Assembly: GCA_030248195.1 (NCBI GenBank)
Contig: JASAND010020963.1
Coordinates: forward strand, 38,991 to 102,990
Direction: 5' to 3'
Source: Trissonchulus latispiculum
Taxonomy: Eukaryota > Nematoda > Enoplea > Enoplida > Ironidae
DNA: 64,000 nt
The position numbers were made by a program, and so were the translations under genes. The notes beneath the pieces were generated by a model that worked only from the letters and a program-made list of their open reading frames with translations, made no database searches and was not told the DNA's origin. This document shows, in pieces, positions 1 through 10,914 of the stretch. Numbering within the stretch: the stretch's first letter is position 1; every line of letters starts with the position of its first letter.

Positions 1-1182
1 TCAACTACTTCTGAAGCTTATTCCCTCTATAAGCAATCGAAGGCTTTGCTTGCCAAGGCGGGAATGAATCTACGGGAATTTACATCCAATGATGCAAACT
101 TCATATCTCAGTTGCCGGACAAGGACAGGGTAACCGATTCCAAGGTTAAGGTACTAGGCCTGGTCTGGAATACGGTTGAGGACACGATTTCTGCCAAAGA
201 AGTTCTTCCTGAAGACACAGAACCTACAAAGAAAGAGTTGCTCAAACACATAGCTAAGCTGTTCGACCCCCTGGGACTCCTCAGTCCAGCGGTAGTCAAA
301 GGGAAGATATTACTTCAGCAGCTTTGGAAAGAAAATGTTGGTTGGGACGACCCACTGTCACAGCAGCATTCAAAAGAATGGTCAGACGTCACAGCAGCAA
401 TCTTTCATGCTTCCCGGATACAACTTCCTCGGTACACCACCTTCAACTTTGACGAACCGTTGAAGCTTGTCTGTTTTGCGGACGCCAGCCCGTTAGCATA
501 CGCGGCCACAGTTTACTTGCACCAGGATCGTCAGAACTACAGGGTCACCCAGCTGCTGTTTGCTAAAGCAAGGGTTGCTCCACTGAAAATACCAATCACT
601 GTTCCCCGTCTGGAATTGTTAGCTGCAGTCATTGGTGTTCGTCTGCTGGGCTACTTGCGAAAACAACTCCAGCCAAATTGCGAGATACACTCAATGTATC
701 TCTTCACCGATTCGCAAATAGTCTTGCACTGGCTGGCTAGTAGTAAGGCACTGGAGCCTTACGTAGCCAGGAGGATCGCACAGATCAAATCCACCAAAGA
801 CATCGCATTTGGGCATGTCTCGTCACAAGAGAACCCTGCTGATTTGGCAACAAGAGGCATCCGAAGTAGAGATGTGTCTGCCTTGCTAGAACCATCTGGC
901 ATGTGGTTTAAAGGGCCAACTTGGCTAAACCAGACAGACATCGAGTGGCCACAACTAATCCACCTCAATTCTGAGACGAATAAAGAGCATCAAATTCAAG
1001 CTGGTCTAGTAGTTCCTGTCCGCCACGAATTGGCTATTCGTTATCCTTTCGATATCAGTCCAAACAACTATGTCAACTTGAGAAAAATGTTGCGTGTCAC
1101 TGCTTATTGCAGCCGCTTCATCAACCAGTGCCGTTCAAAACCAGTTCCGACGACCTTGCTAGTCACTCCGTCTGAATTCTAA
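1..1182 (+). pseudogene. BEL/Pao retrotransposon pol, RNase H part (5' cut by window)
   Basis: The reading frame is open from base 1 to an in-frame TAA at 1180-1182. It reads as the end of the reverse transcriptase connection region of a BEL/Pao polyprotein (FDPLGLLSPAVVKGKILLQ near residues 85-105) followed by an RNase H fold. RNase H landmarks are the FADAS aspartate, LELLAA, the FTDSQ motif and NPADLATRG. These belong to the enzyme that removes the RNA template during reverse transcription. The protease and reverse transcriptase core would lie before the window. The reading frame continues in register past the stop, so the break is a single nonsense codon rather than a frameshift, and the copy is an inactive relic. 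Confidence 0.9.
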
Positions 1183-2616
1183 GAGTGTAGAAAACTATGG
1201 ATTACAGCAGCTCAAGAAGAATTCAGCGCCGACAAAGAGGCCGTGATCCGAGGCAAGCCAACTCAGCTAGCTAAACAACTGGACTTATTTCTACAGGATG
1301 ACGTCCTCAGATGTGGAGGGCGGCTGGCCAATGCCCCGGTTGATGATGATGAAAAATTTCCAATTTTGGTCCCACGAAACAGTCCGTTTTCCAAGCTGCT
1401 AATTCTGGAAGCCCGTCACCGAGTGCATCATTTCGGTGCTAAAGCCACACTGACACAACTACGAAAAAACTTCTGGTTACCACAAGGGCTCTCAGAAGTG
1501 AAAAAAGTTCTTCGCAGTTGTTTCATCTGTCAGCGAACAGAAGGTGGGACTCTGAAACCTCCAAAGATGGCTCCGCTTCCCAAAGAACGGCTGAGTATCT
1601 CTCCTGCCTTCACGTTCTCCGGTCTGGACTACCTGGGTCCTCTGTATGTGAAGTCCGCACGCAAGCAGCCATACGAAAAACGATGGATCTGCATCTTCAC
1701 CTGCCTGTCTACTCGTGCCGTTCACCTCGAGCTAATCGCTGATTGCACTTCCGAATCGGCTATCAACGCAATAAAACTTTGCAGTCCTTCCAGTTTTTGG
1801 TCGGATAACGCCGCCCAGTTCAGGAAAGCATCTGAAGTTCTACAAGTGATATGGAACCAAAGAATGATCACCGACGACAAGAATGACCTGCAATCATTCT
1901 TGGCCAGCAAGGAAATAGCCTGGAAATTTCTACCAGAAGGGTCCCCTTGGTGTGGGGGCTTTTACGAGCGCCTAATAGGTCTGATTAAAAGAGCTATTAG
2001 GAAGGTATTGTGGAAATCCCGAATTTCTGAGGATGCGCTCAGAACCCTAGTTTGTGAAATAGAAGGAACTCTGAACTCTCGTCCATTGCTGAAGACGTCC
2101 CCAAACTTCAATGACGGGGAGGTCTTGACTCCTGCCTGCTTCATTTCCCCATCCACCAGACTTAACCTTCCTCCAACCGTTTTGCCTCCGGTTGACAGCG
2201 AGCCCGGAGAAGCCTACCCCAATGCTAAGGCAGCATCGATACTGGAGTCCTACAAGATCATTCAATCGAAGCTAGATTTATTCTGGAAGATCTGGAGGGA
2301 CCAGTATCTGCAAGAACTGCGCGAATCGCAGACCACCTGCTTTAAAGCCAAGAAAGGTGAAAAGAAGTGGAGGCCCGTGATCAATAACATTTATCTGGTG
2401 AAAGGTCAATCTGTTCCCCGTAACACATGGGCTATGGGGAAAGTCATCGAGATTCTGCCGTCAACTGACGGTGAAGTGCGCTTTGTTCGCCTACAATTTC
2501 CCAGTGGTCAAATCAGTCGTCGTGCCGTAAAGGATTTGGCACCCTTGGAGACAGAAGACGATGAGGTCAACAGCTCAAGCGAAGTGTCACCTAACGGCCG
2601 CGGGAGAATGTCATAA
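1183..2616 (+). pseudogene. BEL/Pao retrotransposon pol, integrase and DUF5641 part
   Basis: This continues the previous frame after the TAA at 1180. In order it shows the integrase zinc-binding region (HRVHHFGAKATL then CFICQR), the DDE integrase core (first Asp in GLDYLGPLYV, second in SDNAAQF, Glu in the FYERLIGLIKRAIRK segment) and a C-terminal DUF5641-like region (SVPRNTWAMGKVIEI). That order is diagnostic of BEL/Pao. The stretch before SDNAAQF is shorter than usual, so there is probably a small in-frame deletion. The frame ends with TAA at 2614-2616. No LTR is seen downstream; a hairpin takes its place. Confidence 0.92.
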
Positions 2617-2969
2617 ACTGGAAGCTAATAAGAATTAAATATGAATAAAATACATAGATTAAGAATGGGATTTAATCCGCTATAGAAATTCATTATGTTT
2701 TCAATAAGCTATTGTCAATGTGTCAATGTGCCGATTAAAAGTGGGACTTACTTTTCTGTTTTCTCTGCTCTACAATGTCTGAACCACGCTCTGCTACCAG
2801 ACATTGTAGAGCAGAGAAAATAGAAAAGTAAGTCCCACTTTTAATCGGCACATTGACACATTGACAATAGCTTATTGAAAACGTAATGAATTTCTATAGC
2901 GGATTAAATCCCATTCTTAATCTATGTATTTTATTCATATTTAATTCTTATTAGCTTCCAGTTTATGAC
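2610..2969. repeat. 172-bp-arm hairpin at the 3' end of the BEL/Pao copy
   Basis: Bases 2610-2781 are repeated in reverse complement at 2798-2969 with only a few mismatches, around a 16-base loop (2782-2797). The left arm begins at the stop codon of the retroelement ORF, so the arms are the element's 3' noncoding sequence and an inverted copy of it. A transcript would fold into a long double-stranded stem. Confidence 0.93.
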
Positions 2970-2974
2970 TATAG

Positions 2975-3550
2975 TGACCAGTGGTCACTTCCGTCGGTTC
3001 TGAAAATATGCTCATTGAAACGAGCGTAGTCGATTTACTATATATGCCCCCAACCAAAACCCCGAAAAACGCTGTTTTAGGGGGTTTGACCACTGGTCAA
3101 TAGGCCACCTAGACCATAGTGACCAGTGGTTACTTCCGTCGGTTCTGAAAATATGCTCATTGAAACGAGCGTAGTCGATTTACTATATATGCCCCCAACC
3201 AAAACCCCGAAAAACGCTGTTTTAGTGACTTTTCCCAACGTTGACACTATCTTTGACCCTGGGCGAGGTGCCACGGGGCCAAGCTGACCAGTGGTCACTT
3301 CGGGAGGTTTCGGCGGTATGCTCATCGTGTTCAGCGACCCCGATTTACTATATATGGACAACACCAAATGGCCGAAAATAGCCGTTTTTACGGATTTTTC
3401 CCAACTTTGACCCTGGGCGAGGAACCACGGGCGCCATGGGGCCTGAGGGTCACATCCATCGGTTTCGGCAGTATGCTCATCGTTTTCAGCGACCCCGATT
3501 TACTATATATGCGCAGCACCAAATGGCCAAAAACGCTATCTTAGACGACT
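2975..3550. repeat. Four diverged tandem units of about 150 bp
   Basis: The block GATTTACTATATATG recurs near 3032, 3177, 3342 and 3496 (spacing about 145-165 bp), each time preceded by ATGCTCAT and followed by CCGAAAA-like sequence. Units 1 and 2 are nearly identical; units 3 and 4 are diverged. A reverse-complement copy lies at about 7085-7180, inside the hAT element. Confidence 0.85.
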
Positions 3551-3559
3551 TTTTGACAA

Positions 3560-4022
3560 TTTTCTGTGTTGGAACCTCGAAAAATTTCTAAGTCCAAACG
3601 TCGATTTTTCCATTTTTGACCATCTGTAAAAATCGACCCAGAGCGAAATTCGGAAATCAAACATAAACTTGATCTGGACCGTCGCCTAGATAATCAAAAA
3701 TTAGTATAGAAAAATTTTTCCTATGGGCCGTTTGAAAAATCGGTGTGCGCAAAAATCGCCCTATAAAAGTGGTCGATACAGAGAAAAAACCCCCACTTTT
3801 AAACTTGTATCAGAAAGTCGATTTTTTCAAAGTTCATTTTTTCGGGCAAGTTTGGTATCATTCGAAAGCTCTTGGCCTGGAGATTTCAAAAATGTAAACT
3901 TTAGCTCTCAACTCCTTGCCGTTAATTAGTTTTGGCTGATTAACAGTTTCCCTAATCCGCAAAGTGCCTTTATAGCTCATATTATTATGAGGGGCGCTCC
4001 GCGCACCCTCATGATACCTATA
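3560..4022. repeat. Inverted partner of 6601-7060, ending in a GC hairpin
   Basis: This matches the reverse complement of 6601-7060 (for example CCTATGGGCCGTTTGAAAAA here and its complement near 6885). The distal end is a palindrome at 3987-4013 with GAGGG/CCCTC arms. With the tandem units before it, the copy faces the one inside the hAT element across sarcoglycan exon 4171-4316. Confidence 0.85.
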
Positions 4023-4170
4023 TTTTTGAACGTTTTCAATTCCTACCTCCCTTTGATTTTATGTATATATATATATACCAGATAACCAAACCGGGCACTA
4101 TATTTCACATTGCAGTCCACAGTCTGTATCGTGTTATATTGTAACTATTATGTATGTTATAATATTGTAG

Positions 4171-4316
4171 ACACCAGTATTCAGTTCAGTGCCTTTATCG
4201 ATGGACTTCCAGATTTGCCACGATGGCTTCATTTAGCCCAGCAAGAGGGAGGCTCAAACGGTTTCCTTTATGGAGCTCCTGCTGTTGCGAATGCTTCAGA
4301 GGAGTTTAATATAACG
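4171..4316 (+). CDS. Alpha/epsilon-sarcoglycan, exon encoding the end of the cadherin-like domain
   Basis: Sarcoglycans are single-pass subunits of the dystrophin-glycoprotein complex in the muscle plasma membrane. This exon encodes ...IQFSAFIDGLPDLPRWL...GFLYGAPAV..., which matches the N-terminal cadherin-like region of alpha/epsilon-sarcoglycan (human SGCE has PDRPGWL and GVLYGSPTA at the same spacing). The acceptor is TTGTAG at 4165-4170. The first two bases complete a codon, and the exon ends ...ATAACG before GTACTT, in phase 0. Upstream exons with the signal peptide and domain start are probably outside the window. The next exon (about 30 codons, ending one base into a codon) was not found. 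Confidence 0.8.
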
Positions 4317-4696
4317 GTACTTGCTTTTTATATGTTGTGTTTTTATGGTTCGTCTTGTTACGCACGGCACATAGACCAAAATAAAGTAAAGTGCCAAGAG
4401 TGCCTTGCTTTTTTATTCTAGGGAAATGATATATATACAACAAAAAAATTGTCGTGTAACGCGTTTTGCTGTTTACACATACGTATATGTAATGGTGTAT
4501 ATACGTACGTACATCCTTTAGTTTTTACCTACACTTCCTATTGTTGTATTCGTGTTTGTGTTCGGTTGCACTGGCCTAATCAGGAGAGAAATGGGGGGGA
4601 TTTCCTCGCAAATTTTCCCGATAACTCAAAACTTAAACAAAACAAAATTTTAAACTTTTCTCGCGAAATTTCTCTAGTTCAAATTTAGATTATATA

Positions 4697-4997
4697 TGTG
4701 GTAGGAAGATAGCATTCTCAGGCAGATCGCAATCTTCCTGAAAATTGCAGGCGGATTGCAATCCGCCTAGGCTGCTGGCATTCTGCTGAAAATGTGTGCC
4801 TAGCACGCTATTTGCCTGCAATTTTCAGGAAGATTGCAATCTGCCTGAGTCGCTTTGGGCAGATTGCATTCCTACTACTTTTTGCACACGTACTTCCACA
4901 AATTTTATAGCAAAATTTCCACCCTAATTCAAACTATGCATTTAATTTTATTTTCGTTATTTTCATCCTCGTCTTTATTTTCATTTATTAGAGCAAA
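4697..4997. repeat. Left terminal inverted repeat of the Ginger-like element
   Basis: It pairs in reverse complement with 10915-11218 over its full length. It contains an inner dyad of GGCGGATTGCAATCCGCC and repeated CTTCCTGAAAATTGCAGG blocks, so each terminal repeat is itself partly palindromic. The last codons of the transposase overlap its inner edge. Confidence 0.9.
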
Positions 4998-5565
4998 CAC
5001 CAGAGCCATGACAGTGGCTTGTGCACTTCATGTTCGCTTTGCGACACTTGCATATGTTGGTTTGACATTGACGCTTTGACGGCTTGCAGTTGCACTTGGT
5101 GTACCCCTGACCACCAGCCACAGACGCTTGAGCTACAGCCTGGCGAATACTGATTTCTTTACTGTAGTCAACAGATTCTTCTAAAATATTGGTAGCCCCA
5201 AACTTTGCCAGATCTGTGCCGCCAAACCTATTTTTTATCACAATCACACCGTGAGGAGTTCCTACTAGAAATACACCGTGATTTTCTTGAATAATACGCC
5301 CTAAAATAAATTTGTGGTCAAGCGGTCCTCTGTCAACTTTATCTACCGGAACTAATACAGAATCTCCGACACTAAAAGTAGGCCAATTCCGCTGACTCTG
5401 AGTCTGCTGTACCATAAGATTGGCAGCTCGCATTTGCCCTTGGACTGAACCATTTCTTTCTGTTTGTATCACTGCCTCACGATGGCAGTGATTGCACACA
5501 TTGTTTATAGTGCATGCAACGTGGCAAGTGATTCCACATTTTTCACATACAACCTGGGTTTGAGT
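4981..5565 (-). pseudogene. Ginger-like transposase, C-terminal fragment
   Basis: Read on the minus strand from the insertion point at 5565 to TGA at 4981. It opens with a zinc-finger-like run (CEKCGITCH, then CNHCH), followed by an SH3-like segment (WPTFSVGDSVLVPVDKVDRGPLD) and ends in a cysteine-rich tail with CNCKPS, CKCRK and CHGSGVC. This order is typical of the C-terminus of KRBA2/SCAND3-like integrase-derived transposases. The reading frame is open to the insertion point and was cut there by the hAT element, so the upstream half of the same gene lies at 10135-10733. Confidence 0.85.
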
Positions 5566-5784
5566 CAGGGTTTTTTTTTCAAAATCGGACCTGTGTAAAT
5601 CTTATGTAAATTTAAATTTTACTGTGTATTTTTGTTTGAAGCTGTGTAAAATTTAAAAGTGTCGTTTTTCAACTGTAATATAAAATAAATTACATTTAGA
5701 CGTTATTTTCTTGCTACAATGTTACTTTGGATCATTCAAGCCAAAGTTATGCCAACTGCACTTGTGTAACATTTCGAAAGAAGC

Positions 5785-6600
5785 CACGCGGGGGGTCTGG
5801 GGGGCGGAGTCCCCCAGAAGTTGAGAAAATTTTGTAAATTGCAATAGAATTCATAATGGAAATGTTTAAAAAGATTAATTCATTAAATGTCAAAAATAAG
5901 ATTGGACAAATTCAAATTTCTGAAAAACACTTCGCCTACTGAAACGATTTCTTTATTTTTCCAACTTTTTGGAATAATTGTTTCACAAACTTGCTGGTCA
6001 CGTACTAAGGTTCGATGCTTTAACTGCTACTGGGGACGGCTCCATATAGTACAGACACACCAATTATACAACTGAAGGGGGTCTGGGGGGGGGAGCCCCC
6101 CAGAAGTTGAGAAATTTTTTAAATTAACGGCAGAAACGGCATTGAAAAGTTGTATTCCTTTAGCTTTCGTTTTGAATATTTATTGTGCTAGACAGCAACA
6201 ATTTTGTGGTCACACTGCTTTTTATGATACATGATATGTACAAGAAACGATATTGAACCGTACATATGTACTAGCTATACTATACTGTCTTACTAATATT
6301 TGCACGCTGTACGTAAATAAATTATACGCAACTGGATAAGCTGAAGTATATACTTGCAGAAACAATGGAACACCTATATATAATCATGTCGCAATGCAGA
6401 AAACAATTATACAACGGTGGGGGGGGTCTGGGGGGCGGAGCCCCCCAGAAGTTGAGAAATTTTTTAAATTAACGGCAGAAACGGCATTGAAAAGTTGTAT
6501 TCCTTTAGCTTTCGTATTGAATATTTCTTGGGTTGTATGGCAACTATTTTTAGGCTCTGACTGCTTTTATTATTATATATACAAGAGATAAACAAGAAAT
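5785..6600. repeat. Tandem units headed by a GC-rich palindrome
   Basis: Three units start near 5787, 6074 and 6416 with GGGGGTCTGGGGGG, a short centre and CCCCCCAGAAGTTGAG. The second and third continue with the same AT-rich sequence (TTAACGGCAGAAACGGCATT and so on) for at least 120 bp. The palindrome centre is GCGGAGC in the third unit, GCGGAGT in the first and broken in the second. Confidence 0.88.
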
Positions 6601-7185
6601 CATATCATGGGGGTGCTCGGAGAGCCCCCCATAATATGAGCTATAAAGGCACTTTGCGGATTTTGAAAAGTGCTAATTAGGCATAACTAATTAACGGGAA
6701 GGTATTAAGAGCTAATATTTACATTTTTGAAATCTCCAGGCCGAGAGCTTTCGAATGATACCAAACTTGCCCGGAAAAAATGAACTTTGAAAAAATCGAC
6801 TTTCTCTTACGGGTTTGAAAGTGGGGTTTTTTTTTCTCTGTATTCAGCATGATTTTTGTCAATTTTGTGTTAACTCGATTTTTCGAACGGCCCATAGGGA
6901 AAATTTTTCTATACTATTTTTTGAATATCTAGGCAATGGTACTTAGCAAGTTTATGTTTTTTTTCCGAATTTCGATCTGGTTCGATTTTTATAGATGGTC
7001 AAAAATGGAAAAAATAGCGTTTTTGGACACCTTCAAGCTGAAAAATTTCTAAGTCCGAAAATTTGAAAATAGTCTAAAAACGGGCAAAAACAGCGTTTTT
7101 CGGCCTTGGGGTGGTACCCATATATAGTAAATCGGGGTCGCTGAACACGATGAGCATAGTGCCGACACCGTATCTCGCCTGGTTC
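6601..7185. repeat. Inverted copy of 2975-4022
   Basis: It starts with a palindrome near 6607-6632 (GGGGGTGCTC with GAGAGCCCCCC arms), then runs as the diverged reverse complement of 3600-3990. It ends with one copy of the ATATAGTAAATC unit at 7085-7180, directly beside the 148-bp satellite. Confidence 0.85.
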
Positions 7186-7189
7186 ATCT

Positions 7190-9076
7190 GGTTCAACTGG
7201 TTCAAAGTTGAACCAGTTCCTGGTTCAAGCTACTGGAGATAGCTAGAAGGCTGAAATTTTGCATACAAAGGTTATTGGGCATGGGGAATTCACTGGTGGT
7301 GTTACTTTGGTGATCCGACCCATGGCTGGCCCGATCTGGTTAAACTGGTTCAAAATTGAACCAGTTCCTGGTTCAAGCTACTGGAGATAGTTGGAAGGCT
7401 GAAATTTTGCATACAAAGGTTATTGGGCATGGGGAATTCAGTGGTGGTGTTACTTTGGTGATCCGACCCATGCCTGGCCAGATCTGGTTCAACTGGTTCA
7501 AAGTTGAACCAGTTCCTGGTTCAAGCTACTGGACATAGTTGGAAGGCTGAAATTTCGCATACAAAGGTTATTGGGCATGGGGAATTCACTGGTGGTGTTA
7601 CTTTGGTGATCCGACCCATGCCTGGCCAGATCTGGTTCAACTGGTTCAAAGTTGAACCAGTTCCTGGTTCAAGCTACTGGAGATTGTTGGAAGGCTGAAA
7701 TTTTGCATACAAAGGTTATTGGGCGTGGGGAATTCACTGGTGGTGTTACTTTGGTGATCCGACCTACGCCTGGCCAGATCTGGTTCAACTGGTTAAAAGT
7801 TGAACCAGTTCCTGGTTCAAGCTACTGGAGATAGTTGGAAGGCTGAAATTTTGCATACAAAGGTTATTGGGCATGGGGAACTCACTGGTGGTGTAACTTT
7901 GGTGATTCAACCCATGGCTGGCCAGATCTGGTTCAACTGGTTCAAGGTTGAACCAGGTCCTGGTTCAAGCAACTGGAGATAGCTAGAAGGCTGAAATTTT
8001 GCATACAAAGGTTATTGGGCATGGGGAATTCACTGGTGGTGTTACTTTGCTGATCTGACCCATGGCTGGCCAGATATGGTTCAACTGGTTCAAAGTTGAA
8101 CCAGTTCCTGGTTCAAGCTACTGGAGATAGCTGAAAGGCTGAAATCTTGCATACAAAGGTTATTGGGCGTGGGGAATTCACTGGTGGTGTTACTTTGGTG
8201 ATCTGACCCATGGCTGGCCAGATATGGTTCAACTGGTTCAAAGTTGAACCAGTTCCTGGTTCAAGCTACTGGAGATAGCTGAAAGGCTGAAATCTTGCAT
8301 ACAAAGGTTATTGGGCATGGGGAATTCAATGGTGGTGTTACTTTGCTGATCTGACCCATGGCTGGCCAGATATGGTTCAACTGGTTCAAAGTTGAACCAG
8401 TTCCTGGTTCAAGCTACTGGAGATAGCTGAAAGGCTGAAATCTTGCATACAAAGGTTATTGGGCGTGGGGAATTCACTGGTGGTGTTACTTTGGTGATCC
8501 GACCTACGCCTGGCCAGATCTGGTTCAACTGGTTAAAAGTTGAACCAGTTCCTGGTTCAAGCTACTGGAGATTGTTGGAAGGCTGAAATTTTGCATACAA
8601 AGGTTATTGGGCGTGGGGAATTCACTGGTGGTGTTACTTTGGTGATCCGACCTACGCCTGGCCAGATCTGGTTCAACTGGTTCAACGTTGAACCAGGTCC
8701 TGGTTCAAGCAACTGGAGATAGCTAGAAGGCTGAAATTTTGCATACAAAGGTTATTGGGCATGGGGAATTCACTGGTGGTGTTACTTTGCTGATCTGACC
8801 CATGGCTGGCCAGATATGGTTCAACTGGTTCAAAGTTGAACCAGTTGCTGGTTCAAGCTAATGGAGATAGCTGAAAGGCTGAAATTTTGCATGCAAAGCT
8901 TATTGGGCATGGGGAATTCACTGGTGGTGTTACTTCGCTGATCTAACCCATGGCTGGCCAGATCTGGTTCAACTGGTTCAAAGTTGAACCAGTTGCTGGT
9001 TCAAGCTAATGGAGATAGCTGAAAGGCTGAAATTTTGCATGCAAAGCTTATTGGGCATGGGGAATTCACTGGTGGG
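7190..9076 (+). repeat. 148-bp satellite array, about 13 copies
   Basis: Units repeat every 148 bp (the same frame restarts at 7356, 7504, 7652, 7800 and 8540). Each contains GGTTCAACTGGTTCAAAG with its partial complement AACCAGTTCCTGGTTC, then GGAGATAG and TTTTGCATACAAAGGTTATT. Copies differ by scattered substitutions, and some variants (CTGATCTGACC, CTACGCCTGGCC) recur in alternate units, suggesting higher-order duplication. Short ORFs of 60 codons come from the unit and each ends at the same stop, so they are not genes. Confidence 0.95.
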
Positions 9077-9740
9077 ACTTGTGATTGCTGCTGCCACAGT
9101 TATGGCAGCGTTCCCAAAAACTAGACGGAGGACAAGTAGGAAAAATGCTCCTTGCAGTCGCATGAAAAAGTTAATATGAGCCAACATCTAAATAAGTAGA
9201 GGACAAGATGTAAACGGCTAATATGAGCCGCTACGTTTCTCTTGGGCTCATATTGACGCGACTAAAATGGCAAACATATATACAGTTTACGGTTGGCATA
9301 TAAGCATCAGTGTTTATAAACGATTGGCTTGGAAATATTGAATTAATGTGATGATTGCGATGATAACTTCAAATGTGATTTCTCAAGATTTCACAACATG
9401 TGTAAGTTCCACATTTTCGTTTCTTCATTAGATTGGACTCCGGTTTCGTTTTGTTGACTTATATGGTGGCCTTAAATGTGTACTTGGATGTAGCGGTGGA
9501 GAAGAAAACATTTACGTACAGCTTTGCAAAATTAATGTTTATGCGTCGTTATTCATGCAAGCCATTTCAGTGTTGGATTAAAAGTAAGCAAAAGCTAAAT
9601 GAGCGTCAATATGAGCCCAAGAGAAACGTAGCGGCTCATATTAGCCGTTTACATCTTGTCCTCTACTTATTTAGATGTTGGCTCATATTAACTTTTTCAT
9701 GCGACTGCAAGGAGCATTTTTCCTACTTGTTGAATAATAC
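9077..9740. repeat. Inverted pair of a dispersed repeat
   Basis: 9077-9265 reads on the minus strand as the same repeat found at 17115-17290, and 9605-9735 reads as it on the plus strand. They share GCCCAAGAGAAACGTAGCGG and TTAACTTTTTCATGCGACTG. The two copies here face each other across about 340 bp and may be the arms of one element. Confidence 0.85.
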
Positions 9741-10134
9741 TAGCTTCAGAAAACATATGTATAGTTAAATACGAATAAATACTAGCTATTTACGAATATT
9801 CGCACGCAGTACGAAAATAAATTATACGCAACTGTATAAGTAGAAGCATTAAGACTTAGGGAATAAAACACCCATAACCATGTTGATGCAGAAATGCAGA
9901 AAACCATTCTAAACCATTGGAAACAGGCGGGGGTCTGGGGGCGGTAGCCCCCAGTTAAAAGCTAGAGCTTTTTTAAAACTTGAAGACTTGAAAACTATTT
10001 TTTCAGAGCACTTTTTGTAAAAATTTTCGAAAATTTGGCTGTGTATTTTGTTGTGTAAATTAGTTTTTCACTGTGTAAATTAATTTTTTTGTGTAAATAC
10101 ACAGTATTTTACACAAAAAAACCCTGGTTTGAGT

Positions 10135-10733
10135 GCTGATTTCTTTGCTGAAAGAACCGCACATAACAGTCGGGACTGGGGCTAAAAGTGCATAATCTGC
10201 ACCAGTTTCTTCGTCCGTTATCACCTCTCGATCGGATTCAAATTCTGATGAGATGGTTTCGTAAGTTGTGATTGTTTTAGACAGTGGTAAATTTTCTTGG
10301 GAGGTTTGAGAACTTTGACTGGATGACTGGCTTTCCGAAGGTACTTCATTATTTTCCAGAGCCTGTTCTAGCTCCTCCTCAGTCTCTATCGCAGTCAACA
10401 GCTCGGGTGGTAGCTGCGTTTCAGCCGTACCTTTCCTTGGGACACAGCCAAAAAGTGCCTGGTAAGGGGAGCGTCCAATTACTCTGTGATGCCCAATATT
10501 CTTTTGCCATTGCACCTTTGGCAGTCCTAGTAACCAATTCCCGGTTTTGTTTTCGTTGCACCAAATCCGCAAAAGGTCTTTAACGTCTTGGTTTGCTCTT
10601 TGTATAGATCCCTGGGATTGGGGATGACGTGGTCGCCCACGTACCAGTTTCAAGTCTGGCCATAAACTACACATTTCTTTGACTATATCGGCAGTAAATT
10701 CTTTCCCATGGTCTGACTGGAGAATTGATGGGA
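10135..10733 (-). pseudogene. Ginger-like transposase, core fragment
   Basis: The minus-strand frame shows the middle and end of a DDE integrase core: LQSDHGKEF holds the second Asp, RGRPRHPQSQGSIQRAN is the region of the catalytic Glu, and SPYQALFGC follows. Related transposases have Glu where this copy has Gln in SIQRAN, so it would be catalytically dead. A Ser/Glu-rich acidic linker (about residues 105-180) follows, and the frame meets the hAT insertion at 10127-10134. Upstream the frame is closed and the first Asp and N-terminus are missing, showing an internal deletion between here and the right terminal repeat. Confidence 0.85.
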
Positions 10734-10914
10734 ATTAAAATCATCCATTTCAAGAGAGCCAACTGAACTATTTGGCCGAGTAGAGGTAAGTAAACAACAT
10801 AGTGATCAAACTAATTCTAAGACTCAAATTCAAGAACTAGTATCGGAAACGCGTGACTATATCACAAGTAACCACTGTTAAGCAGGTGTTGTTTTCTAAG
10901 GTTGGTTTTAACTT

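Larger units (their letters stand above)
5566..10126. mobile_element. hAT-type element nested in the Ginger transposase
   Basis: The ends are CAGGGTTTTTTT at 5566 and its complement ending CCCTG at 10126. Both are flanked by the perfect 8-bp duplication GTTTGAGT (5558-5565 and 10127-10134). CAGGG termini with 8-bp duplications are the hAT signature. Subterminal regions are rich in GTGTAAAT/ATTTACAC. No transposase is visible. The interior instead holds palindromic tandem units (5785-6600), a copy of a flanking repeat (6601-7185), a 148-bp satellite (7190-9076) and an inverted repeat pair (9077-9735). Confidence 0.88.

Noticed and set aside
7356..8722. Series of 60-codon ORFs with the same MNQFLVQATG start
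   Set aside because: They are the same frame of each 148-bp satellite unit, ending at a unit-specific stop, with no promoter or splice evidence.
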